A stretch of DNA of 64,000 nt, taken from the NCBI RefSeq assembly GCF_003286915.1, contig NZ_QMFY01000006.1:186001-250000 (forward strand), given 5' to 3'. This document shows positions 54,144 through 63,412 of this stretch, one piece after another. A program made the position numbers and the translations under genes. Origin of the DNA: Pseudochryseolinea flava. GTDB taxonomy: Bacteria; Bacteroidota; Bacteroidia; Cytophagales; Cyclobacteriaceae. Below the pieces are notes generated by a model. The model was given only the letters and a program-made list of their open reading frames with translations. It had not been told where the DNA came from and searched no databases. Each line of letters starts with the position of its first letter. Positions within the stretch are counted from its first letter, which is position 1.

Positions 54144-55262
54144 ATGACCAGATACAAGATATTTTGGAATTCGTCCGAAGTAGGACAGATGGACAATACA
54201 GTTCCCGACATGTTCTACATTGAGGGTAATTGGATAAACAACGGAACTGATCAAGCCCTCGCGTTTGAAGATCTTATTAAAGCAAATCAAGCTCGTGAGT
54301 CAATCATCGACTTGTCGAAAACCATTCCACTTCAACTGATCGATGTAGAGACGGGAAGTGAGTTGGATGTACTGGGCATATCATTACATAACGATAAAAT
54401 ATTTGTTAAGCGATTGCTCTGGGATTCAGGGGAATCATCCATGCAAGCGCGTCCAGCGAAAGCCTATCCGTCGATAGGGCAGGCCTGGGGATTTTTGGGC
54501 ATCGCCTTTTTGTTCCAGTTAGCGGGAGCCTTCGTGAGTGGTATTCTGATCGCTATTTTTAGTGTAAAAGCCGATGCGGCCTTGTTCTTTGCGTACGTCG
54601 TCGGTACGGGCGCAGCTTTTGGGTATGGCCATGAAAAAAAGAGCAATTCGATGAGGAACGGAACGTACTCTTTTCACGGTGCTTCTTTTAAGATGTTGTT
54701 GCTTATTGTTGTAGCGACAGTAGCAATTCAGTTAGGCGTAATTTCTCCGTTGGTGGACCTTATACCGATGCCAGAGCGTGTTCAAGATTTTTTCACTGGG
54801 TTGGAAGCTGGGGGAATATTTTCCTTTCTTTTAGTTGTAGTCGCAGCGCCTGTTCTTGAAGAGCTGATTTTCAGAGGTGTGATTTTGGATGGCCTTCTAA
54901 AAAGGTACTCACCACGAAAGGCTATCATATTGTCGAGTGCGCTTTTCGGAATTATTCATTTAAATCCATGGCAATTTGTTGCAGCGACAATTCTCGGCGT
55001 CTTTATCGGGTGGATTTATTTTAAAACGAATAATCTTTTGTTGTGTATCATAATCCATTTTGCAAACAACTTGCTCGCATTTATCACGATGCAATTGATG
55101 AATGAAAATAAACACAGGTCCATGGTTGATTTGTTGGATGATCCGGCAAGTGCGTCGTTAGTTGTTATTGCCTGTGCGATAGTCGCATTCATCTGTTTAT
55201 TGTTCCTTCAACGGGAGTTCTCCGCTAACAGCAAAGTAGAAGAGAGAGAAGTTCGATGGTAG
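54144..55262 (+). CDS. CPBP-family intramembrane metalloprotease
   Basis: 372 residues. The soluble N-terminal domain (about 1-105) is unfamiliar. The membrane part has seven or eight helices and the CPBP (Abi) motifs: Glu239-Glu240-x3-Arg244 in LEELIFRG, His272 in FGIIHLNPWQF, and His305 with Asn309 in IIHFANNLLAF. Known relatives cleave prenylated or membrane proteins, or confer self-immunity to bacteriocins; the target here is unknown. It is convergent with the barrel gene at 55331-56068. Confidence 0.93.
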   Translation: MTRYKIFWNSSEVGQMDNTVPDMFYIEGNWINNGTDQALAFEDLIKANQARESIIDLSKTIPLQLIDVETGSELDVLGISLHNDKIFVKRLLWDSGESSMQARPAKAYPSIGQAWGFLGIAFLFQLAGAFVSGILIAIFSVKADAALFFAYVVGTGAAFGYGHEKKSNSMRNGTYSFHGASFKMLLLIVVATVAIQLGVISPLVDLIPMPERVQDFFTGLEAGGIFSFLLVVVAAPVLEELIFRGVILDGLLKRYSPRKAIILSSALFGIIHLNPWQFVAATILGVFIGWIYFKTNNLLLCIIIHFANNLLAFITMQLMNENKHRSMVDLLDDPASASLVVIACAIVAFICLLFLQREFSANSKVEEREVRW

Positions 55263-55330
55263 GTCTTTCAATTCATGGCGGTGACGCAATTATAAAATCG
55301 CAGTTGTTTGATGCGCACATGTACGTGTGC

Positions 55331-56068
55331 TCACTTAAAATTCAACACGACACCGATTGCTGCGTAATTGAAGAACGAGAAGTTGTAGTTATCTTCTACA
55401 TCTGCCCCACCTTCAAGCACGCGGTAACCGATTTTGATCGACGTGGTTTCGGAAGCATTGTACAGAATTCCACCAAAAACATCTTCGGCTCGACCTTGAT
55501 TTGTTCCAAGTGCGTCGCCTTCAATGAGCATTGTCCATCGCTGTACAGGCGTCCACGAGAAGTAAACATTTACTAATGGTACGACGCCAAGGTCAGGATA
55601 GTCTGCGGAACGTTCACCATTGGTAAGTTCAATATTGGCTTGACGCAGTTTGGCTGTGAGTCCAGCGCCAAATTTGATTTTATCATTAGCGATAAATAAA
55701 TATCGATAGGTAAGCCTGTAAGAATTGAATGTATACGTTGCATTGATTTTTCGTCCTGCTTGAAAGGTGTTGTCGGAGTAGACCACGTCTTGCGATAGCG
55801 TGCCTTGCGATTTTACGCGGAGTGGTGCAACAAGTGCTGAGATGACGTGCCGCTCATTGAGTGTATAATTTATGCGTGCGCGAAATGTGAGGGGATTGGT
55901 GGCATTGAGATCTTTCGCTAGATCGATTTCAGTTCCTCCGCTAGCAGGAATTCGAACAACGTTATAAGGAATGGAGAATGCATAATTTCCTTCGAGGTCG
56001 ATGCTGATTTGGCTGTAAGCAGTGACTACACTGACCATCAACAACCATGTTACCATGAGTTTTTTCAT
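55331..56068 (-). CDS. Outer-membrane beta-barrel protein, unknown function
   Basis: 245 residues from the ATG at 56068, giving a signal peptide (TWLLMVSVVTAYSQ). The body is alternating strands with aromatic girdles, such as YTLNERHVISALVAPL, YTFNSYRLTYRYLF, LVNVYFSWTPVQRW and the terminal YAAIGVVLNFK, consistent with a small barrel of about 8-12 strands. It is probably an outer-membrane porin-like or structural protein. No domain name is offered. Confidence 0.82.
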   Translation of the reverse strand: MKKLMVTWLLMVSVVTAYSQISIDLEGNYAFSIPYNVVRIPASGGTEIDLAKDLNATNPLTFRARINYTLNERHVISALVAPLRVKSQGTLSQDVVYSDNTFQAGRKINATYTFNSYRLTYRYLFIANDKIKFGAGLTAKLRQANIELTNGERSADYPDLGVVPLVNVYFSWTPVQRWTMLIEGDALGTNQGRAEDVFGGILYNASETTSIKIGYRVLEGGADVEDNYNFSFFNYAAIGVVLNFK

Positions 56069-56188
56069 ATGCTTGATACTAAAAATCATGTGCCTGTAAT
56101 CTATTCATAGCCGGTGCGTTCGCTCCGCCATTCGGGTGTGTCTTTAATATATTGTTGGGAACTGTATCTTTGAGCAAGACAATGCGCT

Positions 56189-57004
56189 ATGACTAACAAA
56201 AAAGGTTGGAAGACTGTACTTTACGAAACTGTATTCGAGGCGGATACACGTGCGGGTAAGTTGTTCGATCTCACGTTGCTAGTGCTTATTTTGCTGAGTA
56301 CGCTAACGGTCATGATCGAGACCATGCCAGAGATTCCAAAGGTATTCGGCCATTATTTTTATAAACTTGAGTGGTTCTTTACGATTGTATTCACCGTTGA
56401 ATATGTGCTACGCATTATTGCGGCAAGGAAGAAGCGGCGATATATTTTTAGTTTCCTTGGAATTATTGACTTCTTGTCGATACTACCGGCATACATCGGT
56501 ATTTTCATTTCGGGTGCGCAAGTGTTTTTAGTGATTCGAATCGTGAGGCTCATCCGAGTGTTTCGAATTTTGAAGCTTGCGCAATTCATCGGCGCCGGAA
56601 ACACGCTCCGCACAGCGCTGTTGGCGAGTCGTCATAAGATCAGTGTATTTTTGCTTACGGTGATCATGATCGTAATCGTGTCGGGGACAACCATGTACCT
56701 TATTGAGGGTGCTGAGCATGGATTTACCAGTATCCCGCGAAGTATTTACTGGGCAATTGTTACGCTCACAACGGTAGGGTATGGCGACATTGCGCCGGAA
56801 ACTTTTTTGGGCCAAACGATTGCATCTTTGATTATGATTCTCGGCTATGGTATTCTCGCCGTTCCAACCGGTATCGTGTCTGCGGAAATGATCCAGATGA
56901 AATCGCACGATAAGCTTTCGACGCAAGTTTGCCCTGCTTGCATGCGCGACGGACATGACAGCGATGCCGTGTATTGTAAATATTGCAGTTCAAAGCTTAA
57001 CTGA
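56189..57004 (+). CDS. Voltage-gated potassium channel with C-terminal zinc ribbon
   Basis: 271 residues. Six transmembrane helices: S1-S4 with an arginine-rich S4 (VIRIVRLIRVFRILKLAQF, about 115-133), then a pore helix, the selectivity filter Thr195-Val-Gly-Tyr-Gly-Asp200 (TLTTVGYGD) and S6 (about 208-232). The cytoplasmic tail ends in a zinc ribbon with Cys248, Cys251, Cys263 and Cys266. It conducts K+ in response to voltage. The zinc tail may tune gating or assembly. Confidence 0.95.
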   Translation: MTNKKGWKTVLYETVFEADTRAGKLFDLTLLVLILLSTLTVMIETMPEIPKVFGHYFYKLEWFFTIVFTVEYVLRIIAARKKRRYIFSFLGIIDFLSILPAYIGIFISGAQVFLVIRIVRLIRVFRILKLAQFIGAGNTLRTALLASRHKISVFLLTVIMIVIVSGTTMYLIEGAEHGFTSIPRSIYWAIVTLTTVGYGDIAPETFLGQTIASLIMILGYGILAVPTGIVSAEMIQMKSHDKLSTQVCPACMRDGHDSDAVYCKYCSSKLN

Positions 57005-57090
57005 TCGCATCGAGATTCTGAAAGCAGATAGAAGTAAGATCGGGCCGACGATTTAAAGTTTTATGTCGGTGATTCTCCCTAGATTTGGGC

Positions 57091-58239
57091 ATGACAATAC
57101 CATCGACGATCAAGTCCTTATTTTTTTTCTGCTTTTGTATCATCATCACAGTCGTACACGAGGCAAGTGCGCAAGGTAATCTTTATCCCATTTATGAAAA
57201 GGCAGGGCGTCAACACCATGCTTTCATAGACGTCTCTGGTAAAAAAGTCATCAGCTTAGATACGGCCCTTCATCTTGATGACTTCGAGGTGTTTAAATCG
57301 AAATATATTTTTCCTTACAAAGTCAAAGGCACACAACGTACATATTTCGCTGTCAATAAAAAGGGAAAAGTAGTGCATGAGTTTCCGTCAGACATCACAC
57401 CTCTCCGGATGACGGATAATTTAATTGTTATCATGAAGAAGGGCGAATTTCAATTGCCAGAATATGGCTTGATGAATGAGTCATTTAAGATCGTGTTACA
57501 ACCAACGTACTATGCCATTTATGATTTCTCCGAAGGACTTGCGGCGGTAGAGCGCTCAGGAATAGGCTTTATCAATGCGCAAGGAAAAGAGGTTATTAAG
57601 TGTGGGACCAGCTACATGGGTGCGAAATTATCAACACCTAAATTCAAAGAAGGGCTTGCGCGCTTTATGACGCACGATGGCAAAATGGGTTTTATGGACA
57701 AGACAGGTGCAGTCGTAATACAAGCAACATTCCATAGTGTTAACGACTTTCAAGATGGTATTGCGCGAGCATGTCTTGCAGAGGAGGATGGAAGTTGCGG
57801 ATACATCAATAAAAAAGGTGAATGGGTATTGCAACCCGAGGGTGGAAAAATGGAGAATGAAAAATTTGTGGTGAATCGTCAGGGAAGTGTTTTCATTGGT
57901 GGATATAGCGACAACCTGATTGCAAAAAGAACATATGAAAAAGGTCGTGCAGTAGGCTATGTGAACTTGCAGAATCAATGGTTGATTCCTGCTACATATT
58001 GGCACGCCGAAGAATTTAAAAATGGATATGCACTTGTTGTGTCGATGGATGGGAAGGATGCGATCATTGATAAAAATAATACGGTGATGGCGGTGGGTAT
58101 TTTTCAACACATGAAAGCTTTTGACAACGATGTTATTTTGGTTACCACTGCACGCGGTACATATTTGGATAATTTGAATACCAACACGTTCGCCTATTAC
58201 GATCGCTCATTCAAGCTTATCTGGAAAGCGGAAAAATAA
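57091..58239 (+). CDS. Secreted WG-repeat protein
   Basis: 382 residues from the ATG at 57091; a TTG two codons earlier is possible. A signal peptide (to EASAQ) precedes repeats in the WG family style, roughly G(L/I/V)A(x)VxxxGKxGFIDKxGxxVI: for example GIGFINAQGKEVIKCG, GKMGFMDKTGAVVIQATF, GSCGYINKKGEWVLQPEG and AVGYVNLQNQWLIPATYW. The repeats probably form a beta-propeller or beta-solenoid. Function is unknown; export suggests a periplasmic or surface role. Confidence 0.88.
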   Translation: MTIPSTIKSLFFFCFCIIITVVHEASAQGNLYPIYEKAGRQHHAFIDVSGKKVISLDTALHLDDFEVFKSKYIFPYKVKGTQRTYFAVNKKGKVVHEFPSDITPLRMTDNLIVIMKKGEFQLPEYGLMNESFKIVLQPTYYAIYDFSEGLAAVERSGIGFINAQGKEVIKCGTSYMGAKLSTPKFKEGLARFMTHDGKMGFMDKTGAVVIQATFHSVNDFQDGIARACLAEEDGSCGYINKKGEWVLQPEGGKMENEKFVVNRQGSVFIGGYSDNLIAKRTYEKGRAVGYVNLQNQWLIPATYWHAEEFKNGYALVVSMDGKDAIIDKNNTVMAVGIFQHMKAFDNDVILVTTARGTYLDNLNTNTFAYYDRSFKLIWKAEK

Positions 58240-58520
58240 CAGTTCCGGGTATCAGGATTATTGAAATAGCTTGCGGCACATCAAAAGTTGTGCATTATCG
58301 TTTTGATACTTGGGATATTTTATACGAAGATTGTTCAGCGTTAATGCTCCTAAACCTGCCGAACATGAAATGACTCCCCTGTTATCCAAACTCATTCACG
58401 AAGACGCAACTTGATCAATCATCAATGATTTAAAATCACTATGTTTGGGAAAGGCTGAATTGCTGCCTCACGATTCAGACGTGGGAATTCATTTGCCTTA
58501 ATACTTTTAACGATTTAACG
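58240..58520 (+). other. 281-bp region upstream of the pseudouridine synthase gene
   Basis: No complete gene or RNA is seen. The synthase frame stays open upstream to 58434 without an ATG. Confidence 0.4.
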
Positions 58521-59324
58521 CTGCGCTATTTCTTTCATATCGGTTATAACGGTACACAATATAGTGGTTGGCAGAAGCTACCACAGATCACCAGTGTTCA
58601 ATCCGTTATGGAGACGTGTATCGCACGCGTTGTAAAACTACCCGTCGCCATATTTGGGTGCGGAAGAACGGATGCCTGTGTACATGCAAGTCAATACTTC
58701 TTTCACATTGATCTAGAACCGCTGGATGTGGAGGAATTGAAGTTCAGGGTTAATAAACACCTTCCCGCCGACATCGCAGTGTTCGATATCATTCCCGTAC
58801 ACGGCCGACCAAATGCGCGACTTGATGCGATTCAGCGCACGTACGATTATTTTATTCACCGATATAAAGACCCGTTCTTGCATGGCGTCAGTTCATTCTA
58901 TCAGGAACCAGAACTTGATCTTGAAAAAATGAAAGCTGCCACCATGCTGCTGTCACAGTACAATAACTACCGCGGATTTTACAGAACCACATCAAAGCCA
59001 AAAACTACAATCTGCAAGGTGTCTTATGCGAATCTTGTAGTTGATGATAGCGGTGAAAGGCTGAAGTTTACAATTTCGGCGAATCGATTCTTGATGGGCA
59101 TGGTAAGGATTATCGTAAAACGATTGATAGAGGTTGGAGGAAATAATTTATCTGTCGACGAATTTGAAAGTTACCTCATGACGACAGCAACACCAAAGGA
59201 TGTCAGATCGGCATTTCCTCAAGGATTATATCTGTCGAAAGTCACCTATCCATTTCTCGATATGAAACCACGTACACGCTTCGATCAATTGGTCAACCGA
59301 GAGAATACGTGGCGAGAGATTTAA
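58521..59324 (+). CDS. TruA-type tRNA pseudouridine synthase, non-ATG start
   Basis: About 268 residues if started at CTG (58521). The N-terminal sequence that follows (RYFFHIGYNGTQYSGWQ) is the normal TruA beginning, but no ATG precedes it; the first ATG (58608) would cut off the first 29 residues. The catalytic Asp is Asp51 in GCGRTDACVHASQYFFH. The usual Gly after GRTDA is Cys here, and the length and motifs suggest a Bacteroidota TruA paralogue rather than the housekeeping enzyme. Later blocks (RTYDYFIH, NRFLMGMVRIIV) are intact. The reaction is uridine-to-pseudouridine in the tRNA anticodon arm. The true start is uncertain. Confidence 0.8.
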   Translation: MRYFFHIGYNGTQYSGWQKLPQITSVQSVMETCIARVVKLPVAIFGCGRTDACVHASQYFFHIDLEPLDVEELKFRVNKHLPADIAVFDIIPVHGRPNARLDAIQRTYDYFIHRYKDPFLHGVSSFYQEPELDLEKMKAATMLLSQYNNYRGFYRTTSKPKTTICKVSYANLVVDDSGERLKFTISANRFLMGMVRIIVKRLIEVGGNNLSVDEFESYLMTTATPKDVRSAFPQGLYLSKVTYPFLDMKPRTRFDQLVNRENTWREI

Positions 59325-59333
59325 ATGAAGCGC

Positions 59334-61670
59334 TTAAAGCGTTTCAATGTTAAGCGTTTTGAAAGCTTTAAATAGCGCGTATCGAACTTCACTCTTCAGA
59401 TTTTCTGAATGCGACACATTCGATGCCCAGATAAATAACTTTAAGTTGTATTCACCTGTTTTAACGGACTCAAGTACGATCGTCGCGGGCCTTGTTGGTA
59501 AAATCCCTTCTTGATCTTTGATCGCATTGTCGATTACATCGATAACGAAATCTTTTTCCTGAGTTGTCATGATTTTTAAAGTCAGATTGATTCGTTTGTA
59601 AGGATTCGAGTGCGTCCAGTTGGTGATTTGTTGCGAAAGAATGTCGCCATTCGGGATGATAACTTCTGCGCCATCCGACGTAAGTAAAGTACTTGAGCGA
59701 ATGCCGATTTCTTTTATTTGTCCTTCTTTTCCGCCAACGTCGATCGTATCGCCGATGCGCAATGGTCGATCGAAAATTAAGATGACACCGGAGACGAAGT
59801 TGTTGACGATATTTTGCAAACCCAAACCAATACCTACACCCAATGCGCCAATGATGATGGTGATTTGATCCATCGGCAAGCCCGATACAACAATTGCCAA
59901 AAGGTAGCCGCAGATGAGTAGAATCAGCCGCGTCATAATCAGTTTTGAGCGTTGCTCGGATACATCGCCATCATCTTCGCCGATGTCGCCCAAAAAGTAT
60001 CCGATGTTACGTTGCATGAAATGCGCCATCATAATGATTAACGCGAACAGGATAATGCTTCCAAGTGAAATAGCATTTGTGCCGAATGAAATGTTGTATT
60101 GAAATATTTTCGTTAACGACCGATGCACCCCATCATAGATATTCAAGTTGGTTGTGAATACGATAAGCCACAACATGATCGCGGTTGCAAGAAACGGAAT
60201 GCGAAAGCTCTTGTATATTGTAGCTGGCGTAATGGTTCCAGGGATCTCATGTTTAATCCGCTGTGCTTGTGTTTGAAGCGTAATAAATTCCGTTAAAACT
60301 TGTACCAATACTGATAGCGCGATCACGTTGGTGAAAGCAAACATCGCGGTAGTTCCAAATACTTGTGATAGTGAAACGCGTCCAAAGATGTTTAGGAGGA
60401 TAGCGATAACGTTGAGTACTACAACGACGATCATAACAAAACGTGTAAAACGTTTCATCGGGAAAGAGTCTGGAATGTGCTTGGCAAATGATAGTCCAAG
60501 GAATATCACAAGCACGTTTAGAACAACCATGACATAACGCTGCAACGCCGCCAAAGGAAATAAGTGGGAGCTAGAAATGACCAGGAGATACAATACCACA
60601 ACGTAAATCCATTCTTTGAATTTGTTTTTTGGCCATTGTTTGTAGAATAGAATTGTCATCGTGACGAGCAACCAGAATTGCAAAATTTCGATGTATGATG
60701 CCGGTGCATGTAAATCAAAGAAAGGTGCGAGACACAGGGTAGCGGCGACGATGGCTAGCAATGGATGGTTCACGATGATGAAGACGCCATTGCCAGTCAG
60801 GGTATCTAGTTGTTGTGCACGTTTTACACGATTTAAATTTTGTCGTATCCAAAAATAGAACAATGTGGTGAAGAGCAGGAGGAAGAAGATTTCACCATTA
60901 AATTCTTTGAAGTAGTAGTGCAAAGCTTTTCGTTCTGTATCATAAGCGCTTTCAATTTCAGATTTAATGTCAGTGGTGTCGCTGCCAGCTGCCCATAGTG
61001 ATGGCTTTTCGTTGCCGAAGAGTCGCTGTGTTGCGTTACGTTTCTCTTTTCGAATATCGGATGCCAACAGGGTAGCGGTGATCTCATGACTCGCACCACT
61101 AACTTTGATGGCACTTATGGTATTGAGTTTTACTTTTACCAGACTATCAGTGCGGCTATAGTTTCTTTTTAATTCCGCCAGTTGCGGGTAAATGGATTTT
61201 AATTTGCCTTTGTCGCGAATTAAACGCTTGGTGATTGAGTCTTGTCTTATACTAATAAGCTCGGTCTTGAGCTTGCTCAATATCTGATAGCTAACATTTA
61301 ACTTTTCATTCTCGATTTTTAGTTCGGCGTGTGCGTTGGCCAGAATAAGTTCTAAAAGCTGCAAATTTCTCAAACTAAACGACGCACTCGAGCGATTCAG
61401 GCTTCCGTCCACAAACTGTAATACGTTTTCGATTTCGGCTATGTTCGCTTTTGTGTCGCGGGTTTGGCCATTGGTTCTGGCCATCGTGCGAATGGAATCG
61501 ATTTTGTGAAATAACGAGGTAACGTGTAGCATATACTCACCAACAGACACATCTACAGAATCTGAGAAGGCGTTGCCACGCGCTTGACGTTGTGCTAGTG
61601 CTGTGTGGGTGTTAAAAAGAAGCGGGAGTAAAACGAAGGCTACAAAAAATGCCGAGAATTTCGATTTCAT
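59334..61670 (-). CDS. Large MscS-family mechanosensitive channel
   Basis: 778 residues. A signal peptide (to ALAQ) leads an extracytoplasmic helical domain with coiled-coil character (about 30-260). About eleven transmembrane helices follow and a C-terminal MscS domain (about 590-775), with the pore helix GALGVGIGLGLQNIVNNFVSG, the beta domain entry LIFDRPLRIGDTIDVGG and GVEVIIPNGDILSQQITNW-like stretches. The architecture is of the MscK/YjeP type. It opens under membrane tension to release solutes in hypo-osmotic shock. Its stop is 9 bp from that of the convergent TruA-type gene. Confidence 0.95.
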   Translation of the reverse strand: MKSKFSAFFVAFVLLPLLFNTHTALAQRQARGNAFSDSVDVSVGEYMLHVTSLFHKIDSIRTMARTNGQTRDTKANIAEIENVLQFVDGSLNRSSASFSLRNLQLLELILANAHAELKIENEKLNVSYQILSKLKTELISIRQDSITKRLIRDKGKLKSIYPQLAELKRNYSRTDSLVKVKLNTISAIKVSGASHEITATLLASDIRKEKRNATQRLFGNEKPSLWAAGSDTTDIKSEIESAYDTERKALHYYFKEFNGEIFFLLLFTTLFYFWIRQNLNRVKRAQQLDTLTGNGVFIIVNHPLLAIVAATLCLAPFFDLHAPASYIEILQFWLLVTMTILFYKQWPKNKFKEWIYVVVLYLLVISSSHLFPLAALQRYVMVVLNVLVIFLGLSFAKHIPDSFPMKRFTRFVMIVVVVLNVIAILLNIFGRVSLSQVFGTTAMFAFTNVIALSVLVQVLTEFITLQTQAQRIKHEIPGTITPATIYKSFRIPFLATAIMLWLIVFTTNLNIYDGVHRSLTKIFQYNISFGTNAISLGSIILFALIIMMAHFMQRNIGYFLGDIGEDDGDVSEQRSKLIMTRLILLICGYLLAIVVSGLPMDQITIIIGALGVGIGLGLQNIVNNFVSGVILIFDRPLRIGDTIDVGGKEGQIKEIGIRSSTLLTSDGAEVIIPNGDILSQQITNWTHSNPYKRINLTLKIMTTQEKDFVIDVIDNAIKDQEGILPTRPATIVLESVKTGEYNLKLFIWASNVSHSENLKSEVRYALFKAFKTLNIETL

Positions 61671-61939
61671 GGCGCAAGAATACGGAACTTTATTTCGACT
61701 GGTGGCATGTGGTTTTTATTAGTGTGCTTCGCGCGTGTGAAGCTTGACGATGAATTTAAAAATATTGAGGTCGTTCGTTGAACTACAAAATCACGCAAAC
61801 ACCGCCGCGTGATACGGCTGTTGTAGGTGAAATTCTATGTGGTTTACAATCAATAAAGTCGGCCGATAAGTTTATAAATCGCTCCGAATTTTTTTAATTA
61901 CTGCGAGATGACGCGTTAAACTTACGTCGGTTAGAAATC

Positions 61940-63343
61940 ATGCTACTCCGTAAAAATACCAAGCCGTTTAAGACCATTCTCCATATTGTGAAAGAATGTG
62001 AACGTAGAAATGATCGCGAAAAACTCATTCGAATTTACATTACCAAAGCAGGGCAGTCCATCGAAGAACGCATCAATGTCGAGGCTATTCCGGGTGATGC
62101 TGCAGTGTTTTACGAGATGGGGTACGAAACGGTGTTGAGTAATTTAGAATCGACCACCCACCAGCTACACGCCAGTGATGATGTTCCTGGGATCTACTTT
62201 TTCAGAAGTGGGTTGAGCAAATCGTGGGATGAGTCACCTTTTGAATTTGATGACGCTGTAGCGAAAGAGTTCAAGTCTATTCCGAATTTGCCCGCCACGC
62301 GTAAGCGCGAGAAGGTAGACAAAATCAATTTGCCAATGCCCAAGTTGACGTCGGAAAAACCTGTGTCAAAAAAAACGAAACCGACTGATAAGAAGACTTT
62401 AAAGAAGTATGCGGTAGTCCCGGCGCAACCTAATTTTAAACTGAAGAATAAACTCACGTTTACGTCGCTTGACACCGTTATTTTTAAGCAAGCAAAATTG
62501 AACAAGGAAGATGTGCTGAAATATTATAACGACATGTCAGACTACATTCTTCCATTTTTAAAAGATCGCCCGATATCGGTGAAACTTTATCATGATGCAT
62601 TCCGCAAGCCGGTTATCCTAACAACTGAATTATTGGAAGAACATGGTGTTGGAGAAGTGCCGTCTTGGATTAAGTCCGCGCACGTTGAAATTTCTGATCA
62701 ACCAGTAATATTGGTGAACGATCGAGAGCATTTGTTAGCGTGTGTGGAACTCGGCTGTATAGAATTCTGTCCGACACCTTCGCGAATAAAAAATATCGAT
62801 GCGCCCGACTACATTGTTATTCAAATTGATTCACCCGATTATAATATCGCAAAGGCGATCGAAGTTGCGCGCGTGCTGAAAGTTGTCCTCAACGGCTTAA
62901 AGTTTCCGTCATACATGATGACAAATGGCGGTTCTGCCGTGCATATCTATTTGCCGCTCGATGGAAAAACTGAATTTGAGTCGAGTATGCTTGTCGCGGA
63001 ATACATTTGTAAGCTCGTTCACTTAAAAATTCCAGATCTCGTAACCTTAGAGGGTGCCGAAGATTATACCTATGGTAAAGCGACGCTGCACTTTTTGTCC
63101 AACAACATGGGGCAGGGATTTATCGCACCGTATTCACTGACATCGGGAGAAACGGCTTCTGTTGCAACGCCATTGCTATGGGAAGAAATTGATGATGTGA
63201 CGATGATTGATAATGCAAGAAGTGAAACAATATCCGACCGTTTAAAACAAATTGGAAATCCAGTGGACAACTTTATGAAGAAGAAGCTAAACGCCAACGA
63301 AGTTGTGGATCGTATGGATACGCATTATGGGTTTCTATTTTGA
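61940..63343 (+). CDS. LigD-polymerase-domain-like protein with altered metal-ligand positions
   Basis: 467 residues. An N-terminal region (about 1-105) and a basic linker (about 105-165, Lys/Pro-rich) precede a C-terminal domain (about 170-460) that follows the LigD primase-polymerase fold: RPISVKLYHDA, PSWIKSAHVEI, LACVELGCIEFCPTPSRI, PDYIVIQIDSPD, TNGGSAVHIYLPL and FIAPYSL. In active LigD polymerases the segment reads DLD and a later Asp completes the metal site. Here the first Asp is Gln295, the second is kept (Asp297), His335 is kept, and the later Asp is His384. Without two metal ligands, catalysis is doubtful. A structural, DNA-end-binding or regulatory role is possible. No ligase or Ku gene is seen near it. 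Confidence 0.82.
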   Translation: MLLRKNTKPFKTILHIVKECERRNDREKLIRIYITKAGQSIEERINVEAIPGDAAVFYEMGYETVLSNLESTTHQLHASDDVPGIYFFRSGLSKSWDESPFEFDDAVAKEFKSIPNLPATRKREKVDKINLPMPKLTSEKPVSKKTKPTDKKTLKKYAVVPAQPNFKLKNKLTFTSLDTVIFKQAKLNKEDVLKYYNDMSDYILPFLKDRPISVKLYHDAFRKPVILTTELLEEHGVGEVPSWIKSAHVEISDQPVILVNDREHLLACVELGCIEFCPTPSRIKNIDAPDYIVIQIDSPDYNIAKAIEVARVLKVVLNGLKFPSYMMTNGGSAVHIYLPLDGKTEFESSMLVAEYICKLVHLKIPDLVTLEGAEDYTYGKATLHFLSNNMGQGFIAPYSLTSGETASVATPLLWEEIDDVTMIDNARSETISDRLKQIGNPVDNFMKKKLNANEVVDRMDTHYGFLF

Positions 63344-63412
63344 TGCGTGGATGCGCACGAACTTGACAAATGGAGATTCGTGCGATATACTTACACTTAT
63401 ATTCACATTTGA

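Noticed and set aside
55256-55576. Rightward frame after the CPBP gene
   Set aside because: Antisense to the outer-membrane barrel gene, which has a signal peptide and beta-strand pattern.
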